43,017 bases of DNA from Prevotellaceae bacterium (GCA_031271465.1 JAISVR010000038.1:1-43017), one strand, 5' to 3'. Shown: positions 7,513-17,398, counted from the first letter of the stretch. Made by a program: numbers and translations. The notes: a model not told the origin generated them from the letters alone.

Positions 7513-7595
7513 CTGTTAAGTTTAGGTGAATACTCGTACAAAAAGGATTTTTCTGTCAAATTAAAGTTGATTTGCTATAAAAAATCTTTGCGCCG

Positions 7596-7603
7596 CAAAA
7601 GTA
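7596..7603 (-). promoter_or_regulatory. -7 promoter box (TACTTTTG) for the carboxylase operon
   Basis: A TAnnTTTG match on the minus strand 84 bp upstream of the biotin carboxylase start. No exact TTTG at the expected -33 distance. Confidence 0.6.
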
Positions 7604-7701
7604 CAAATAAAAACCGTTGCTTATAGCTTTTTGCTTAAAAAACGATTAACAATTCAGATAAGTAGTTGAAAATAAGTTAAAAAGAATTTTTAAATAATCG
7701 A

Positions 7702-7730
7702 ATAAAAAAAGACGGTTTATCCAAACCGTC
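7702..7730 (-). terminator. Terminator overlapping the pstB stop codon
   Basis: Read on the minus strand: GACGGTTT-GGAT-AAACCGTC followed by seven T. The TAA stop of pstB (7717-7719) lies at the loop boundary, so the terminator begins inside the coding region. Confidence 0.85.
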
Positions 7731-8463
7731 CTGTTATATAGTTTTGTGTTTGTTCTTTTTCCGGATTGAGGAACATTTTTTTTGTATCGCTAAATTCAAT
7801 CAATTCGCCGAGCATAAAAAACCCTGTTTTATCACTCACACGGGCAGCCTGCTGCATGTTGTGAGTTACTATCACAATGGTATATTTTTTTTTCAATTCA
7901 TAAATCAATTCTTCAATTTTGGCGGTTGAAATAGGGTCGAGTGCCGAAGCCGGTTCGTCCATCAGCAATACGGAAGGTGAAATAGCCAGTGCGCGTGCAA
8001 TGCAAAGTCGTTGTTGCTGTCCGCCCGAAAGTTCGAATGCCGATTTTTTCAGTTTATCTTTTACCTCGTCCCAAAGGGCAGCACCTTGCAAGCTTTCTTC
8101 CACGCGTTGCGTAATAAACACTTTGTTTTTCACACCATTAACCCGCAAGCCGTAAGCAATGTTTTCGAAAATCGATTTCGGAAAAGGATTCGGTTTTTGA
8201 AAAACCATACCCACTCGTTTGCGTAATTCATCAATATCGACGGATTTGTTGTAAATATCTTGCCCGTCAATCAAACATTCCCCTGTAAGGTGTGTGTTGT
8301 CAATTAAGTCGTTCATACGATTGAATAATCGCAGAAAGGTAGATTTTCCGCAACCCGATGGACCAATAAATGCCGTTACCGTGTTGGCATCCATTGTCAT
8401 ATTAATATTTTTCAGCGCGTGAAAATCGCCGTAATAAAAATCTATGTTTTTTGCTTGAATCAT
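7717..8463 (-). CDS. pstB: Phosphate ABC transporter ATP-binding protein PstB
   Basis: A 248-residue ABC ATPase from the start chosen here ([19 protein letters not shown]). Walker [10 protein letters not shown] is at residues 34-42, the Q-loop in [21 protein letters not shown], the signature LSGGQQQR, and Walker [15 protein letters not shown]. The NPFPKSI context and overall text are specific to PstB, which powers high-affinity phosphate uptake. An upstream in-frame ATG (8485-8487) exists, but a TAnnTTTG box at 8485-8492 overlaps it, so transcription must start downstream; 8461-8463 is therefore preferred. No pstS, pstC, pstA or phoU is adjacent in the window. Confidence 0.93.
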   Translation of the reverse strand: MIQAKNIDFYYGDFHALKNINMTMDANTVTAFIGPSGCGKSTFLRLFNRMNDLIDNTHLTGECLIDGQDIYNKSVDIDELRKRVGMVFQKPNPFPKSIFENIAYGLRVNGVKNKVFITQRVEESLQGAALWDEVKDKLKKSAFELSGGQQQRLCIARALAISPSVLLMDEPASALDPISTAKIEELIYELKKKYTIVIVTHNMQQAARVSDKTGFFMLGELIEFSDTKKMFLNPEKEQTQNYITGRFG

Positions 8464-8484
8464 CGTGTCGTAATTTTTCACGCA

Positions 8485-8492
8485 CAAAGGTA
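8485..8492 (-). promoter_or_regulatory. -7 promoter box (TACCTTTG) that decides the pstB start
   Basis: A TAnnTTTG match on the minus strand 21 bp upstream of the ATG at 8461-8463, overlapping the alternative longer start codon and ruling it out if the box is used. Confidence 0.65.
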
Positions 8493-8545
8493 CTGCCGGA
8501 TAATTACGAGCGTGTAACGAAAATATTACGCTTTTGTTACAATAA

Positions 8546-11320
8546 TTATTTCACAATTTTCAATTCCACGCGGCGATTTTTTGCTCGCCCGGCATCGCTG
8601 TTGTTATCGGCTATCGGTTTGGTGGCTCCGTAACCTTTCGTTGTGAGCAATTCTGCATTTACTCCTTCGCTTATCAAGAAATTGCGCACAGCTTGGGCAC
8701 GATTCTCGGAAAGCGTTTGGTTTTTGGCAGCATCACCAACATTATCGGTATGTCCGCTTATTTCCACTTTCAATTTTCGGGATTTAAGGATAGCCGCTGT
8801 GCGTTTTAATTCCGAAATGGAATATGGTAAAATTACGCTTTCGTTGGTGTTGAAAAACAAATTGTTGAGCGATACGGCAAGCGACTGCGTGGTCATTTCC
8901 TGCATGGCTACCAATTTAATGTCGTTTTGTTTTTTTGTAGCTTCGTTCAGATGGCGCAAGTCGGCATTGCCTGAAGAAGGGAAATAATTGGCATGGTCGA
9001 TATAATAACCATAAATTTTACCGAGCGGAAGCACTACAAAATATTCGCCTGTTTGCGGATTTGTTCGGGCTTGCCCTATTATTGCTCCGGTTTCAAGGTC
9101 TTCCCATATAATTTCTACATCAAGAGCTTTTCCTTTACTGTCGGTAATTTTCCCCGAAAGCGTTGCCACCTGATTGGGACGCATCGACGAGGGCAGGTTG
9201 AGAGTATAAATATCTTCTTTGCCCTTGCTTCCTTTTGAAAAATAAGCTCGCTCTCCGTCAGTAGAAATTTTAAAACCTAAATCGTTTCCTTCGGTATTGA
9301 TTTCTTTACCCAAATTGATGGGGGTACTCCAACAATTCCAACAACTGTCTGCTAAACGGGTAGTTTTAAATACATCAAGTCCACCCAAACCTCCGTGTCC
9401 GTCGGACGAAAAATAGAGCGTTTTCATATCGGGGTGTAAAAAAGGCGTACGCTCGCAGTAAGGTGTATTCACCATGTAACCAAGATTGATTGGAGTTGTC
9501 CATTGTCCTTTATCGTTTAAAATAGACACATAAATATCCGAAGCATATTGATTACTGCCGTGATAAGGCGATGCTTTTACGCGGTTGTAACCCCCGGCGC
9601 GTTCCGACACAAAAATTAAAGCCTTGCCATCGCTTGAAATCATAGCGTCAGCTTGCCAGCCCTCGGAATTAATGATTTTTGGAAATGCTTCGGGCATCGA
9701 CCACATACCGCGTGGAGTTTTCGAGGTATAATTAATTTGCCCTGAAATGAAAGTTAGCAGACGGTTCCCATCGGCAGTTACGCTAAGCGGAGCATCGTTG
9801 CTGTAGCGTTTAGACAATTCGGAAATAATGGTAGCTTGTTGCCATACACCGTTTTTGTTGCGCGATACATAAATATCTTCGCCGCCAATACTGTCGGGAC
9901 GATTTTTAGCGCAAAAATACAACAAACTGTCGTTTGCCGAAATAACCGGATGATATTCGCGTCCGCGCATGGTATTAACACCATCTCCTACCGATTTTAT
10001 TTCCACAGAGTTGTTAGCTGTCGAACTAAACATCTTCTCCAACTCAAGAATTTTAGGATTTCCGGCTCCGAAATAAATTTTATACTGTTGTATTGTTTCC
10101 AATGCTTCCTTCCATTTTTTGTCGGCAATATCGTGTGCCATCATTCGCTGTAAAGCTACAAATGCTCGTTCGCGCGGTGCTGCCAATTTGATGTATCGGT
10201 CGTACATTTCGCTTTGTTTCTTAATTTCCCGTTGCATATCTTCGGGCGATTGTACACCTATTATTTGTTTGCCTGCCTGCGGTGGATTAAAATTAAGAGA
10301 ATCGCCTAATGTAGCTAATTTATAATCGTTTACACGAATGGTTTTAAACAACGGGTCGGCATTATTCTTATAAAAAGCATCAAGACTTACTTTTTCACCG
10401 TCGTCGGTAAACACATCGTGATAATAAAGCATTGCTTCTTCGCGTTTATAGCCACTAAAATTGGTAGCACAATATTTCAGCAAAACAATATCATTGGTCT
10501 GCAAGGCAATAGCAAGCAAGCTGTCTTGTTTTTCCTCCACCGAAAAGTCATCTTTCCCGCGATTAGCATCGAGGAATCGTTTATATTCACGCACCTTTCG
10601 TTCGTATGGCTGTACGATATAACGCGAAGTTTCGTACATAGCTTTTGCTTTGGGATATTCCCGGCTTTCCGGATAGTTATCCATAAAATTTTTATAAGCC
10701 GTCTTTGTTCCGTCAAGTTCGGCAGCTTCGAATGCAAGTTTATGTAGTCGTTGTTGAGCTTTTGCAGCAGCTTCGGTATCAGGATAATCGGCTATAAAAT
10801 CGCTATAAGTTTTTATTTTGTTGGTATCCCGTAGAGCTTTGTAAAAAATATTGGCAATCCGGTTTTTTGCCCGATTTTTATACATATCGTCGGCATCGGG
10901 GTAGGAGGCAAGAAACTGTTGATAATCGAGTAAATCACCCATTTCATCGGCGCGGTCGAGCGACAGTTTATAAGACTGACTTATCAGTTTATTGATAGCC
11001 GAGCGATTTATTTTCTCTTTACGCAAAGCAGCTAATTCTGTCCTGTCTTTTATCGTAGCAAACTCTTCCTTGGCACGCATTGCATAACGGTATGCCGAAT
11101 CGGGATTGCTCAACTCGTAATCCTTTTGCAACAGCAGTGCAGCCTTGCCAAAATTGGCACTAATATCTGCCGGATTTTTTTGTAATGCTTTTTCGGCAAG
11201 CTTTTCGGCTTTACTGTATTTTTGTTCCTTAATGAGGTTGAGATATTCGTTTTGATTTTGAGCTACAAGTGTAGTAACTGCAATCCATAACAGTAAAAGG
11301 AATAATGATTTTTTTCTCAT
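8546..11320 (-). CDS. Large OmpA-family envelope protein with TPR, PD40 propeller and regulatory-like domains
   Basis: A 924-residue exported protein with signal peptide 1-20 ([14 protein letters not shown]). In order: tetratricopeptide-like helices (about 25-420), PD40/WD40-like propeller blades (about 450-710; repeated segments such as [29 protein letters not shown] and [14 protein letters not shown]), a carboxypeptidase-regulatory-like beta domain (about 718-790), and a C-terminal OmpA domain (about 810-924) with SGHTDNVGD and [10 protein letters not shown] for peptidoglycan binding. This is the domain order of PorE, the OmpA-type subunit of the T9SS, but it is longer than typical PorE and has no lipobox cysteine. 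It may be a paralogue anchoring envelope machinery to peptidoglycan. Confidence 0.85.
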   Translation of the reverse strand: MRKKSLFLLLLWIAVTTLVAQNQNEYLNLIKEQKYSKAEKLAEKALQKNPADISANFGKAALLLQKDYELSNPDSAYRYAMRAKEEFATIKDRTELAALRKEKINRSAINKLISQSYKLSLDRADEMGDLLDYQQFLASYPDADDMYKNRAKNRIANIFYKALRDTNKIKTYSDFIADYPDTEAAAKAQQRLHKLAFEAAELDGTKTAYKNFMDNYPESREYPKAKAMYETSRYIVQPYERKVREYKRFLDANRGKDDFSVEEKQDSLLAIALQTNDIVLLKYCATNFSGYKREEAMLYYHDVFTDDGEKVSLDAFYKNNADPLFKTIRVNDYKLATLGDSLNFNPPQAGKQIIGVQSPEDMQREIKKQSEMYDRYIKLAAPRERAFVALQRMMAHDIADKKWKEALETIQQYKIYFGAGNPKILELEKMFSSTANNSVEIKSVGDGVNTMRGREYHPVISANDSLLYFCAKNRPDSIGGEDIYVSRNKNGVWQQATIISELSKRYSNDAPLSVTADGNRLLTFISGQINYTSKTPRGMWSMPEAFPKIINSEGWQADAMISSDGKALIFVSERAGGYNRVKASPYHGSNQYASDIYVSILNDKGQWTTPINLGYMVNTPYCERTPFLHPDMKTLYFSSDGHGGLGGLDVFKTTRLADSCWNCWSTPINLGKEINTEGNDLGFKISTDGERAYFSKGSKGKEDIYTLNLPSSMRPNQVATLSGKITDSKGKALDVEIIWEDLETGAIIGQARTNPQTGEYFVVLPLGKIYGYYIDHANYFPSSGNADLRHLNEATKKQNDIKLVAMQEMTTQSLAVSLNNLFFNTNESVILPYSISELKRTAAILKSRKLKVEISGHTDNVGDAAKNQTLSENRAQAVRNFLISEGVNAELLTTKGYGATKPIADNNSDAGRAKNRRVELKIVK

Positions 11321-11341
11321 GTCAAAATTATTCTAAAAACG

Positions 11342-11349
11342 CAAAAATA
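11342..11349 (-). promoter_or_regulatory. -7 promoter box (TATTTTTG) for the OmpA-family gene
   Basis: A TAnnTTTG match on the minus strand 21 bp upstream of the start codon. Confidence 0.55.
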
Positions 11350-11424
11350 CAATAATTTTCATAGGGAATAGATGAAAAAATATTTTATCTTTCAAAAAAA
11401 ATTGCCGATTAAAAATTATTATTT

Positions 11425-11432
11425 TACTTTTG
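11425..11432 (+). promoter_or_regulatory. -7 promoter box (TACTTTTG) for rpsA
   Basis: A TAnnTTTG match 77 bp upstream of the rpsA ATG, leaving a leader of about 70 nt. Confidence 0.6.
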
Positions 11433-11509
11433 CGCCCGATTTTAGAGTTAATAAACACAATGTCTAACCCTTACTAAATCATTATTTAGTAATAAAAAAT
11501 TAAAAACAA

Positions 11510-13420
11510 ATGTCAGAAGAACAAAATTCGACAGTATCAGAAGAAGTTATTCAAGAATCTCCTTCAACTAAAGTAGAGAAAATTGCAGAAGTTGCAACTC
11601 CCGCAGTAAATTCGGAAAATTTTGATTGGGACGCTTATGAAAAAGGCGAAACCAACAGAGGTATGAGTAAAGAAGACCTCGTAAAAACCTACGACGAAAC
11701 CTTGAACAAAGTGAACGACCGGGAAGTAGTTGAAGGTACCGTGATTGCGATGAACAAACGCGAAGTGGTAGTAAACATCGGCTTTAAAAGTGATGGTGTT
11801 GTACCAATGAGCGAATTTCGCTACAACCCCGACTTGAAAGTGGGCGATAAGGTAGAAGTATTTATCGAAAGTCAAGAAGATAAAAAAGGACAATTAATCC
11901 TTTCTCATAAGCAAGCTCGTGCTACCCGTTCGTGGGCACGCGTTAATGAGGCATTGGAAAGCAACGAAATTATTACCGGATTCATCAAATGCCGTACCAA
12001 AGGCGGTATGATTGTCGATGTATTTGGTTTGGAAGCTTTCCTGCCTGGTTCACAAATTGATGTGAAGCCTATTCGCGATTACGATGTATTTGTGGGTAAA
12101 ACTATGGAATTTAAAGTGGTAAAAATCAACCACGAATTCAAAAATGTAGTAGTTTCTCATAAAGCACTTATCGAAGCAGAACTCGAAGCACAGAAAAAAG
12201 AAATTATTTCGCGTCTTGAAAAAGGACAAGTGCTCGAAGGAACAGTTAAAAATATTACTTCCTACGGTGTATTTATTGACCTTGGCGGTGTTGACGGACT
12301 TATTCATATTACCGACCTTTCATGGGGACGCGTAAATCATCCGGAAGAAATAGTAAGCCTCGATCAAAAACTCAATGTTGTTATTCTCGATTTCGACGAT
12401 GAGAAAAAGCGTATCGCTCTTGGCTTGAAACAACTTACCGCTCATCCATGGGATGCCCTTAGCAGCGAACTGAAAGTAGGCGACAAAGTGCACGGAAAAG
12501 TAGCAGTAATGGCAGATTATGGTGCATTTGTAGAAATTGCACCGGGAGTAGAAGGACTTATTCATGTGTCTGAAATGTCGTGGTCGCAACATTTGCGTTC
12601 GGCACAAGATTTCATGAAAGTAGGCGACGAAGTTGATGCAGTTATCCTTACTCTCGATCGCGAAGAACGCAAAATGTCTCTTGGTATCAAACAATTGAAA
12701 GCCGATCCATGGGAAAATATCGAAGAAAAATATGCTGTTGGTTCAAAACACACAGCCAAAGTGCGTAACTTCACTAACTTCGGTGTATTTGTTGAAATCG
12801 AAGAAGGCGTAGATGGCTTGATTCATATCAGCGACCTTTCGTGGACTAAGAAAATTAAGCACCCATCAGAGTTTACTCAAATTGGAGCCGAAATAGAAGT
12901 AGTTGTACTCGAAATTGATAAAGACAACCGCCGCTTGAGTCTCGGTCATAAGCAATTGGAGGAAAATCCATGGGATGTGTTTGAAACCCTCTTTACGGTA
13001 GATTCAATTCACGAAGGAACTATTATCGAAATGCAAGAACGCGGTGCAGTAATCTCTCTTCCCTATGGAGTAGAAGGATTTGCAACACCAAAACATCTTG
13101 TAAAAGAAGATGGCAGTCAAGCAAAAGTCGATGAAAAATTGCAATTTAAAGTAATTGAATTCAACAAGGATGCAAAACGCATTATTTTGTCGCACAGTCG
13201 CATTCACGAAGATTTGCAAAAAGGCGAAAAAGAAGCTTCCGAAGGTAAAAAGCCGGCAGCTAAAAAGGCGAAAAAAGAAAGTGCTCCTGTAGTGGCAATG
13301 GAAAAAACTACCTTGGGAGACATTCAATCTTTAGCTGATTTGAAAGATCAACTCAACGAAGCAGCAGAGCCCAAAAAAACGAAAGCAGCAGCAAAATCGG
13401 CTGTTAAAAACGCAGAATAA
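11510..13420 (+). CDS. rpsA: 30S ribosomal protein S1
   Basis: A 636-residue protein with six S1 RNA-binding repeats. The best conserved begin at VLEGTVKNITSYGVFIDLGG, KVHGKVAVMADYGAFVEIAP and KHTAKVRNFTNFGVFVEIEE, each closing with GLIH(I/V)S/T-(D/E)-(L/M)SW; repeats 1, 2 and 6 are more divergent. S1 brings mRNA to the small subunit. A low-complexity acidic N-terminus (about 1-45) and an Ala/Lys-rich tail (about 575-636) extend beyond the repeats, as is common in Bacteroidota S1. It is transcribed alone, with a promoter box upstream and a strong terminator downstream. Confidence 0.97.
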   Translation: MSEEQNSTVSEEVIQESPSTKVEKIAEVATPAVNSENFDWDAYEKGETNRGMSKEDLVKTYDETLNKVNDREVVEGTVIAMNKREVVVNIGFKSDGVVPMSEFRYNPDLKVGDKVEVFIESQEDKKGQLILSHKQARATRSWARVNEALESNEIITGFIKCRTKGGMIVDVFGLEAFLPGSQIDVKPIRDYDVFVGKTMEFKVVKINHEFKNVVVSHKALIEAELEAQKKEIISRLEKGQVLEGTVKNITSYGVFIDLGGVDGLIHITDLSWGRVNHPEEIVSLDQKLNVVILDFDDEKKRIALGLKQLTAHPWDALSSELKVGDKVHGKVAVMADYGAFVEIAPGVEGLIHVSEMSWSQHLRSAQDFMKVGDEVDAVILTLDREERKMSLGIKQLKADPWENIEEKYAVGSKHTAKVRNFTNFGVFVEIEEGVDGLIHISDLSWTKKIKHPSEFTQIGAEIEVVVLEIDKDNRRLSLGHKQLEENPWDVFETLFTVDSIHEGTIIEMQERGAVISLPYGVEGFATPKHLVKEDGSQAKVDEKLQFKVIEFNKDAKRIILSHSRIHEDLQKGEKEASEGKKPAAKKAKKESAPVVAMEKTTLGDIQSLADLKDQLNEAAEPKKTKAAAKSAVKNAE

Positions 13421-13433
13421 ATAAAACTTTTAT

Positions 13434-13480
13434 CAACAATGTGGTAAAAAAAAATACCACATTGTTGCTTTAATTGTTTT
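13434..13480 (+). terminator. Rho-independent terminator of rpsA
   Basis: CAACAATGTGGTA pairs perfectly with TACCACATTGTTG around an A-rich loop, followed by a T-rich tract. Confidence 0.85.
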
Positions 13481-13486
13481 TTTATT

Positions 13487-13494
13487 TATTTTTG
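13487..13494 (+). promoter_or_regulatory. -7 promoter box (TATTTTTG) for the OmpA lipoprotein gene
   Basis: A TAnnTTTG match 67 bp upstream of the ATG at 13562 and just after the rpsA terminator. Confidence 0.55.
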
Positions 13495-13561
13495 CAGAAT
13501 CTTGTTTCTTTTAGGAAAAGACAAATAATTAAATATCAATTTTTAACTAAATTTAATCAAC

Positions 13562-14224
13562 ATGAAAAAAGTACTTTTTTTACCGGTTGTTGCTTTGGCT
13601 TTGCTTGCATCAAGCTGTGCCAGCAAAGGTGATTTGAACAAAATGAACGGAGAGGTTGCTGCAAACAAGCAGGCTCTTGACAGAATTCAGTATGAATTGG
13701 CTCGTCAAGCAGAAGACATCAAGGCTCTCCAAGCAAGAGGAGAAAACGATAGTATCGACGGCGTGGCTATTAAAGACATTGTTATTGGTCAACAATACCA
13801 ATTGGAGCAATTGAACAAATTATTGACCACTGCTCGCAAAGATTTGTATAGACACATCAACGAACAAGGTGGTATGATGGGTTCAGACAGTACTGCTGCC
13901 GTAGCTTGTTGTTTTGCAACAGGTTCTACTACACTAAGCAAACCTGCTGTTGCTGCTCTCGATTCTTTGGCAAACAGCTTGAAAGCTAATGCATCATGGT
14001 CTGTTCAACTTGTTGGACACACTGATAATGTAGGTGGTGCGGCATTCAACAAAACTCTTTCAGAAAAAAGAGCAGCTGCTGTAAAAAATTACCTCGTTAA
14101 AAAAGGTATCGATGCAAAGCGTATCCATACTAAAGGTGTTGGTTTCGGCAAACCTCATGTTTGCAACGATACTCCGGAAGGTAAAGCAAAAAATCGTCGT
14201 GTAGATGTTTTTGTAAACAAATAA
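13562..14224 (+). CDS. OmpA-family (Pal-like) outer-membrane lipoprotein
   Basis: A 220-residue lipoprotein. The signal sequence MKKVLFLPVVALALLASSC gives a lipobox with Cys19 as the acylated residue. Residues 25-65 form a charged, probably coiled-coil stretch (NKQALDRIQYELARQAEDIK). The C-terminal OmpA domain (about 112-220) has VGHTDNVGG and AKNRRVDVFV, the peptidoglycan diaminopimelate-binding motifs. Its likely role is to tether the outer membrane to the cell wall. It has its own promoter box and terminator and no tol genes nearby, so calling it Pal would go too far. Confidence 0.9.
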   Translation: MKKVLFLPVVALALLASSCASKGDLNKMNGEVAANKQALDRIQYELARQAEDIKALQARGENDSIDGVAIKDIVIGQQYQLEQLNKLLTTARKDLYRHINEQGGMMGSDSTAAVACCFATGSTTLSKPAVAALDSLANSLKANASWSVQLVGHTDNVGGAAFNKTLSEKRAAAVKNYLVKKGIDAKRIHTKGVGFGKPHVCNDTPEGKAKNRRVDVFVNK

Positions 14225-14241
14225 AATTTATTTCATTTAAT

Positions 14242-14279
14242 AAAAAAACAGTCTGAAGTTATTCAGGCTGTTTTTTTAT
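14242..14279 (+). terminator. Rho-independent terminator of the OmpA lipoprotein gene
   Basis: AAAAAACAGTCTGAA pairs with TTCAGGCTGTTTTTT (one wobble) with a six-base loop and a T-run. Confidence 0.85.
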
Positions 14280-14348
14280 TAAAAAAAATTGCAAAATTAC
14301 AGCATTTAGTTTTTCTTTGTAAAAATAAAGAACTAAACCTGCCTTGTT

Positions 14349-15458
14349 ATGAAATATTATTTGTCACAAATATTCTTATTCCCATTGGCACTACTTTATG
14401 GTTTAGCGGTTGGCATTCGTAATTGGTTGTTTGATGTTGGAATATTGAAAAGTCGAAAATTTAAATTGCCGATTATTGTGGTAGGTAATATTACTGTGGG
14501 AGGAACAGGAAAAACGCCACATACCGAATATCTTTTGTCATTATTGTCGCCTTTTATGCAAGTTGCTATGCTTAGCCGAGGCTACAAACGATACAGTAAA
14601 GGTTTAGTATTTGCCGACGAAAATTCTAATAGCATAGATATTGGTGATGAACCTTACCAAATAAAACGCAAATTTCCGGAAGTAATAGTTGTAGTTGACG
14701 CAAATCGCTGTCGTGCAATAGATTCTTTGATAAATTCTCCGAATGGAGAGCAACTTGGAGCTATTATACTCGATGATGCTTTTCAATATCGCTATGTAGA
14801 ACCGGGTATCAATATTTTACTCACCGATTACAATAATTTGATTACCGATGACAGTTTGCTACCTATGGGCAGACTTCGTGAGCCGGCATCGAATCGGAAA
14901 CGCGCTCATATCGTAATTGTAACCAAATGTCCCGACACAGCAAAACCGATAGATTTCCGTTTAATTACCAAAAAATTAGCTTTATTGCCTTATCAAAACT
15001 TGTATTTCACTCGTTATGAATATGGGAAATTGCAAGCCGTATTTGAAGAGGCAAACGATAAATACATATCGCTTGATAAATTGACAGACAAATCGTATGA
15101 TATACTGCTACTCACCGGAATTGTATCGTCGCAAGCATTGGCGGCTTATGTAGGTAATTATACATATAATTTGCAAAGTATCGAATATCCGGATCATCAT
15201 GATTTTTCGGAACAGGATTTGATAGATATTGAAATAAAATTTTTATCGATAAATAATTCGAATAAAATTATTGTTACTACCGAAAAAGATGCTGCCCGGC
15301 TGCTTTCAAAGCCTAATATATCTCAAGCATTGAAAGAGTCAATCTTTTATATACCCGTACAAGTGAGTTTTCTATTTGATAAAGAAAAAGAGTTTAACGA
15401 ACAAATATTAGGTTATGTTAGAAAAAATAAAACAAACAGAGAGCTATTTAAAAGCTAA
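14349..15458 (+). CDS. lpxK: Tetraacyldisaccharide 4'-kinase
   Basis: A 369-residue inner-membrane-associated kinase that phosphorylates the lipid A disaccharide at the 4' position. The N-terminal 25 residues are hydrophobic (SQIFLFPLALLYGLAVGIRNW), the usual membrane anchor. The P-loop VGGTGKTP covers about residues 50-57, followed by the ML-SRGYKR and DDAFQYR segments typical of LpxK. DHHDFSEQD appears near the C-terminal third. The last 44 bp overlap the start of the purine nucleoside phosphorylase gene in another frame, and this lpxK-pnp neighbourhood recurs in Bacteroidota. Its presence indicates a lipid-A-containing outer membrane. Confidence 0.95.
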   Translation: MKYYLSQIFLFPLALLYGLAVGIRNWLFDVGILKSRKFKLPIIVVGNITVGGTGKTPHTEYLLSLLSPFMQVAMLSRGYKRYSKGLVFADENSNSIDIGDEPYQIKRKFPEVIVVVDANRCRAIDSLINSPNGEQLGAIILDDAFQYRYVEPGINILLTDYNNLITDDSLLPMGRLREPASNRKRAHIVIVTKCPDTAKPIDFRLITKKLALLPYQNLYFTRYEYGKLQAVFEEANDKYISLDKLTDKSYDILLLTGIVSSQALAAYVGNYTYNLQSIEYPDHHDFSEQDLIDIEIKFLSINNSNKIIVTTEKDAARLLSKPNISQALKESIFYIPVQVSFLFDKEKEFNEQILGYVRKNKTNRELFKS

Positions 15459-16227
15459 ATTGCCTTCGTTGCCCGCTACAGGTATTATCTTGGGTAGCGG
15501 ATTGGGAGAACTGGTTACGCAAATTACCGATAAAGTTGAATTGTCCTATAAAACAATTCCTAACTTCCCTATATCTACGGTAGAAGGACACAGTGGTAAA
15601 TTAATTTATGGCAAATTAGGCGAAAAAGAAGTGCTTGCCATGCAAGGTAGATTTCATTTCTATGAGGGATACAGCATGAAAGAAGTTACTTTTCCTGTGC
15701 GAGTAATGGCTGCATTGGGCGTGAAAACACTGCTCCTGTCTAATGCGGCAGGAGGTATGAACCCCGATTTTGAAATCGGTGATGTGATGATTATTACCGA
15801 CCACATCAATGTTTTTCCTGAACATCCGTTACGAGGAAAGAATTATGACGAACTTGGTACGCGATTTCCGGATATGAGCGAGGCATACTCCAAACATCTG
15901 ATTGCTAAGGCAAAACAAATTGCCAAGGACAATAATATCAAGGTACAGGAAGGTGTGTATGTGGGAACACAAGGTCCGACCTTTGAAACGCCCGCGGAAT
16001 ATAAATATTTTCGCGTCATTGGTGGTGATGCTGTGGGTATGAGTACCATACCCGAAGTGATTGTGGCAAGGCATGCCGGAATGCAGTGTTTTGCCGTATC
16101 AATTATTACCGACCTTGGTGTGCCTAACAAAATTGTGGAGGTAAGCCACGAGGAAGTACAGCAGATAGCAAATTCTGTCCAACCTTGTATGACTCTGATA
16201 ATGAAAGAACTAATTAATCGGACATAA
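15415..16227 (+). CDS. Purine nucleoside phosphorylase (inosine/guanosine type)
   Basis: A 270-residue cytosolic enzyme that splits purine nucleosides with phosphate to give the base and ribose-1-phosphate. Visible marks are the phosphate-binding GSGLG (27-31), VEGHSG (56-61), GRFHFYEGY (78-86), LLLSNAAGGMNPDF and the purine-site GPTFETPAEY. The length fits the trimeric inosine/guanosine-specific class. The chosen ATG lies inside lpxK; the next in-frame ATG falls inside the conserved core (near residue 76), so the overlap is real and suggests translational coupling. Confidence 0.94.
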   Translation: MLEKIKQTESYLKAKLPSLPATGIILGSGLGELVTQITDKVELSYKTIPNFPISTVEGHSGKLIYGKLGEKEVLAMQGRFHFYEGYSMKEVTFPVRVMAALGVKTLLLSNAAGGMNPDFEIGDVMIITDHINVFPEHPLRGKNYDELGTRFPDMSEAYSKHLIAKAKQIAKDNNIKVQEGVYVGTQGPTFETPAEYKYFRVIGGDAVGMSTIPEVIVARHAGMQCFAVSIITDLGVPNKIVEVSHEEVQQIANSVQPCMTLIMKELINRT

Positions 16228-16261
16228 AAAAATGCAGACCTTTAAGGTCTGCATTTTTTTA
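16226..16261. terminator. Bidirectional terminator between pnp and fba
   Basis: AAATGCAGACC-TTTA-GGTCTGCATTT is a near-perfect palindrome flanked by A and T runs. It lies directly between the two convergent stop codons. Confidence 0.9.
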
Positions 16262-17254
16262 TTAAGCTTTATCGTTACTCCCGAGCACATGTAGAATTTT
16301 GTGTTTGTATAATTCTCTAAGTTTATCGCGAGCAGGACCTAAATATTTACGAGGATCAAATTCGGCAGGTTGTGTAGCAAGTACTTCGCGCACGGCTGCT
16401 GTCATAGCCAGGCGACCATCGGAATCAATGTTGATTTTACATACCGCAGAAGTAGCTGCACGGCGCAATTGGTCTTCGGGAATACCTACGGCATCTTTTA
16501 GTGCACCACCATATTTATTAATCGTTGCTACCAAATCTTGTGGCACAGACGATGCTCCATGTAGTACAATCGGGAAACCGGGAATTCGTTTTTCAACTTC
16601 TTCTAAAATATCGAAACGCAATGGTGGCGGAATCAAGATACCATCGGCATTGCGAGTACATTGTTCTGGCGTAAATTTGTTTGCGCCATGTGAAGTGCCA
16701 ATAGATATTGCTAACGAATCGACGCCGGTTTTTTTCACAAAATCCTCCACCTCATCGGGTTGTGTGTAAGTATGATGTTCGGCTGCCACATCGTCTTCTA
16801 TACCCGCAAGTACGCCAAGCTCGCCTTCTACCGTGATATCGTATTGATGAGCATATTCTACTACGCGGCGGGTAAGTTCCACATTTTCGTCGTACGGAAA
16901 ATGCGAACCATCAATCATTACCGATGAAAAGCCCATTTCGATACAGTCTTTGCACAGTTCAAACGAGTTACCATGATCTAAATGCAACACTATGGGAATA
17001 TTGTAACCCAATTCTTTGGCATATTCTACCGCGCCTTGTGCCATGTAGCGAAGTAGCGTTTGGTTTGCATACTGGCGTGCGCCGCTCGATACCTGCAAAA
17101 TTACCGGCGATTTGGTTTCCACACAAGCTTGCACGATAGCCTGCATTTGCTCCATGTTGTTGAAATTGAATGCCGGAATAGCATATTTTCCGGCAAAGGC
17201 TTTTTTAAAAATTTCGCGCGAATTTACCAGCCCAAGTTCTTTGTAGTTAACCAT
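16262..17254 (-). CDS. fba: Fructose-bisphosphate aldolase, class II
   Basis: A 330-residue zinc-dependent aldolase of glycolysis and gluconeogenesis, converting fructose 1,6-bisphosphate to two triose phosphates. Zinc-site and catalytic text HLDHG is at 91-95, with VMIDGSHFPYDENV, EGELGVLAG, IGTSHGANKF and the GASSVP phosphate loop all present in the expected order. Length and text fit the class II group common in Bacteroidales. It is monocistronic, with a TAnnTTTG box 42 bp upstream and a shared terminator downstream. Confidence 0.95.
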   Translation of the reverse strand: MVNYKELGLVNSREIFKKAFAGKYAIPAFNFNNMEQMQAIVQACVETKSPVILQVSSGARQYANQTLLRYMAQGAVEYAKELGYNIPIVLHLDHGNSFELCKDCIEMGFSSVMIDGSHFPYDENVELTRRVVEYAHQYDITVEGELGVLAGIEDDVAAEHHTYTQPDEVEDFVKKTGVDSLAISIGTSHGANKFTPEQCTRNADGILIPPPLRFDILEEVEKRIPGFPIVLHGASSVPQDLVATINKYGGALKDAVGIPEDQLRRAATSAVCKINIDSDGRLAMTAAVREVLATQPAEFDPRKYLGPARDKLRELYKHKILHVLGSNDKA

Positions 17255-17295
17255 GATTGTATATTTTTTATGTTTGTAAGTAGAACTTTTATTCG

Positions 17296-17303
17296 CAAAG
17301 ATA
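17296..17303 (-). promoter_or_regulatory. -7 promoter box (TATCTTTG) for fba
   Basis: A TAnnTTTG match on the minus strand 42 bp upstream of the ATG. Confidence 0.6.
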
Positions 17304-17336
17304 AAATTTATCCTTCAAACCAACAGTGAAAGTGAC

Positions 17337-17369
17337 TTTGTTTTTTTTAAATAAATATTTTTACCTTTG
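17337..17369 (+). promoter_or_regulatory. Full Bacteroidota promoter TTTG-N21-TACCTTTG for tatD
   Basis: The -33 TTTG (17337-17340) and -7 TACCTTTG (17362-17369) are separated by 21 bp, within the known 19-21 bp range. This is the best complete promoter I see in the window; the ATG is 29 bp downstream. Confidence 0.8.
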
Positions 17370-17398
17370 CCCGACTAAAAAAACAGCTAAGAAATAGC

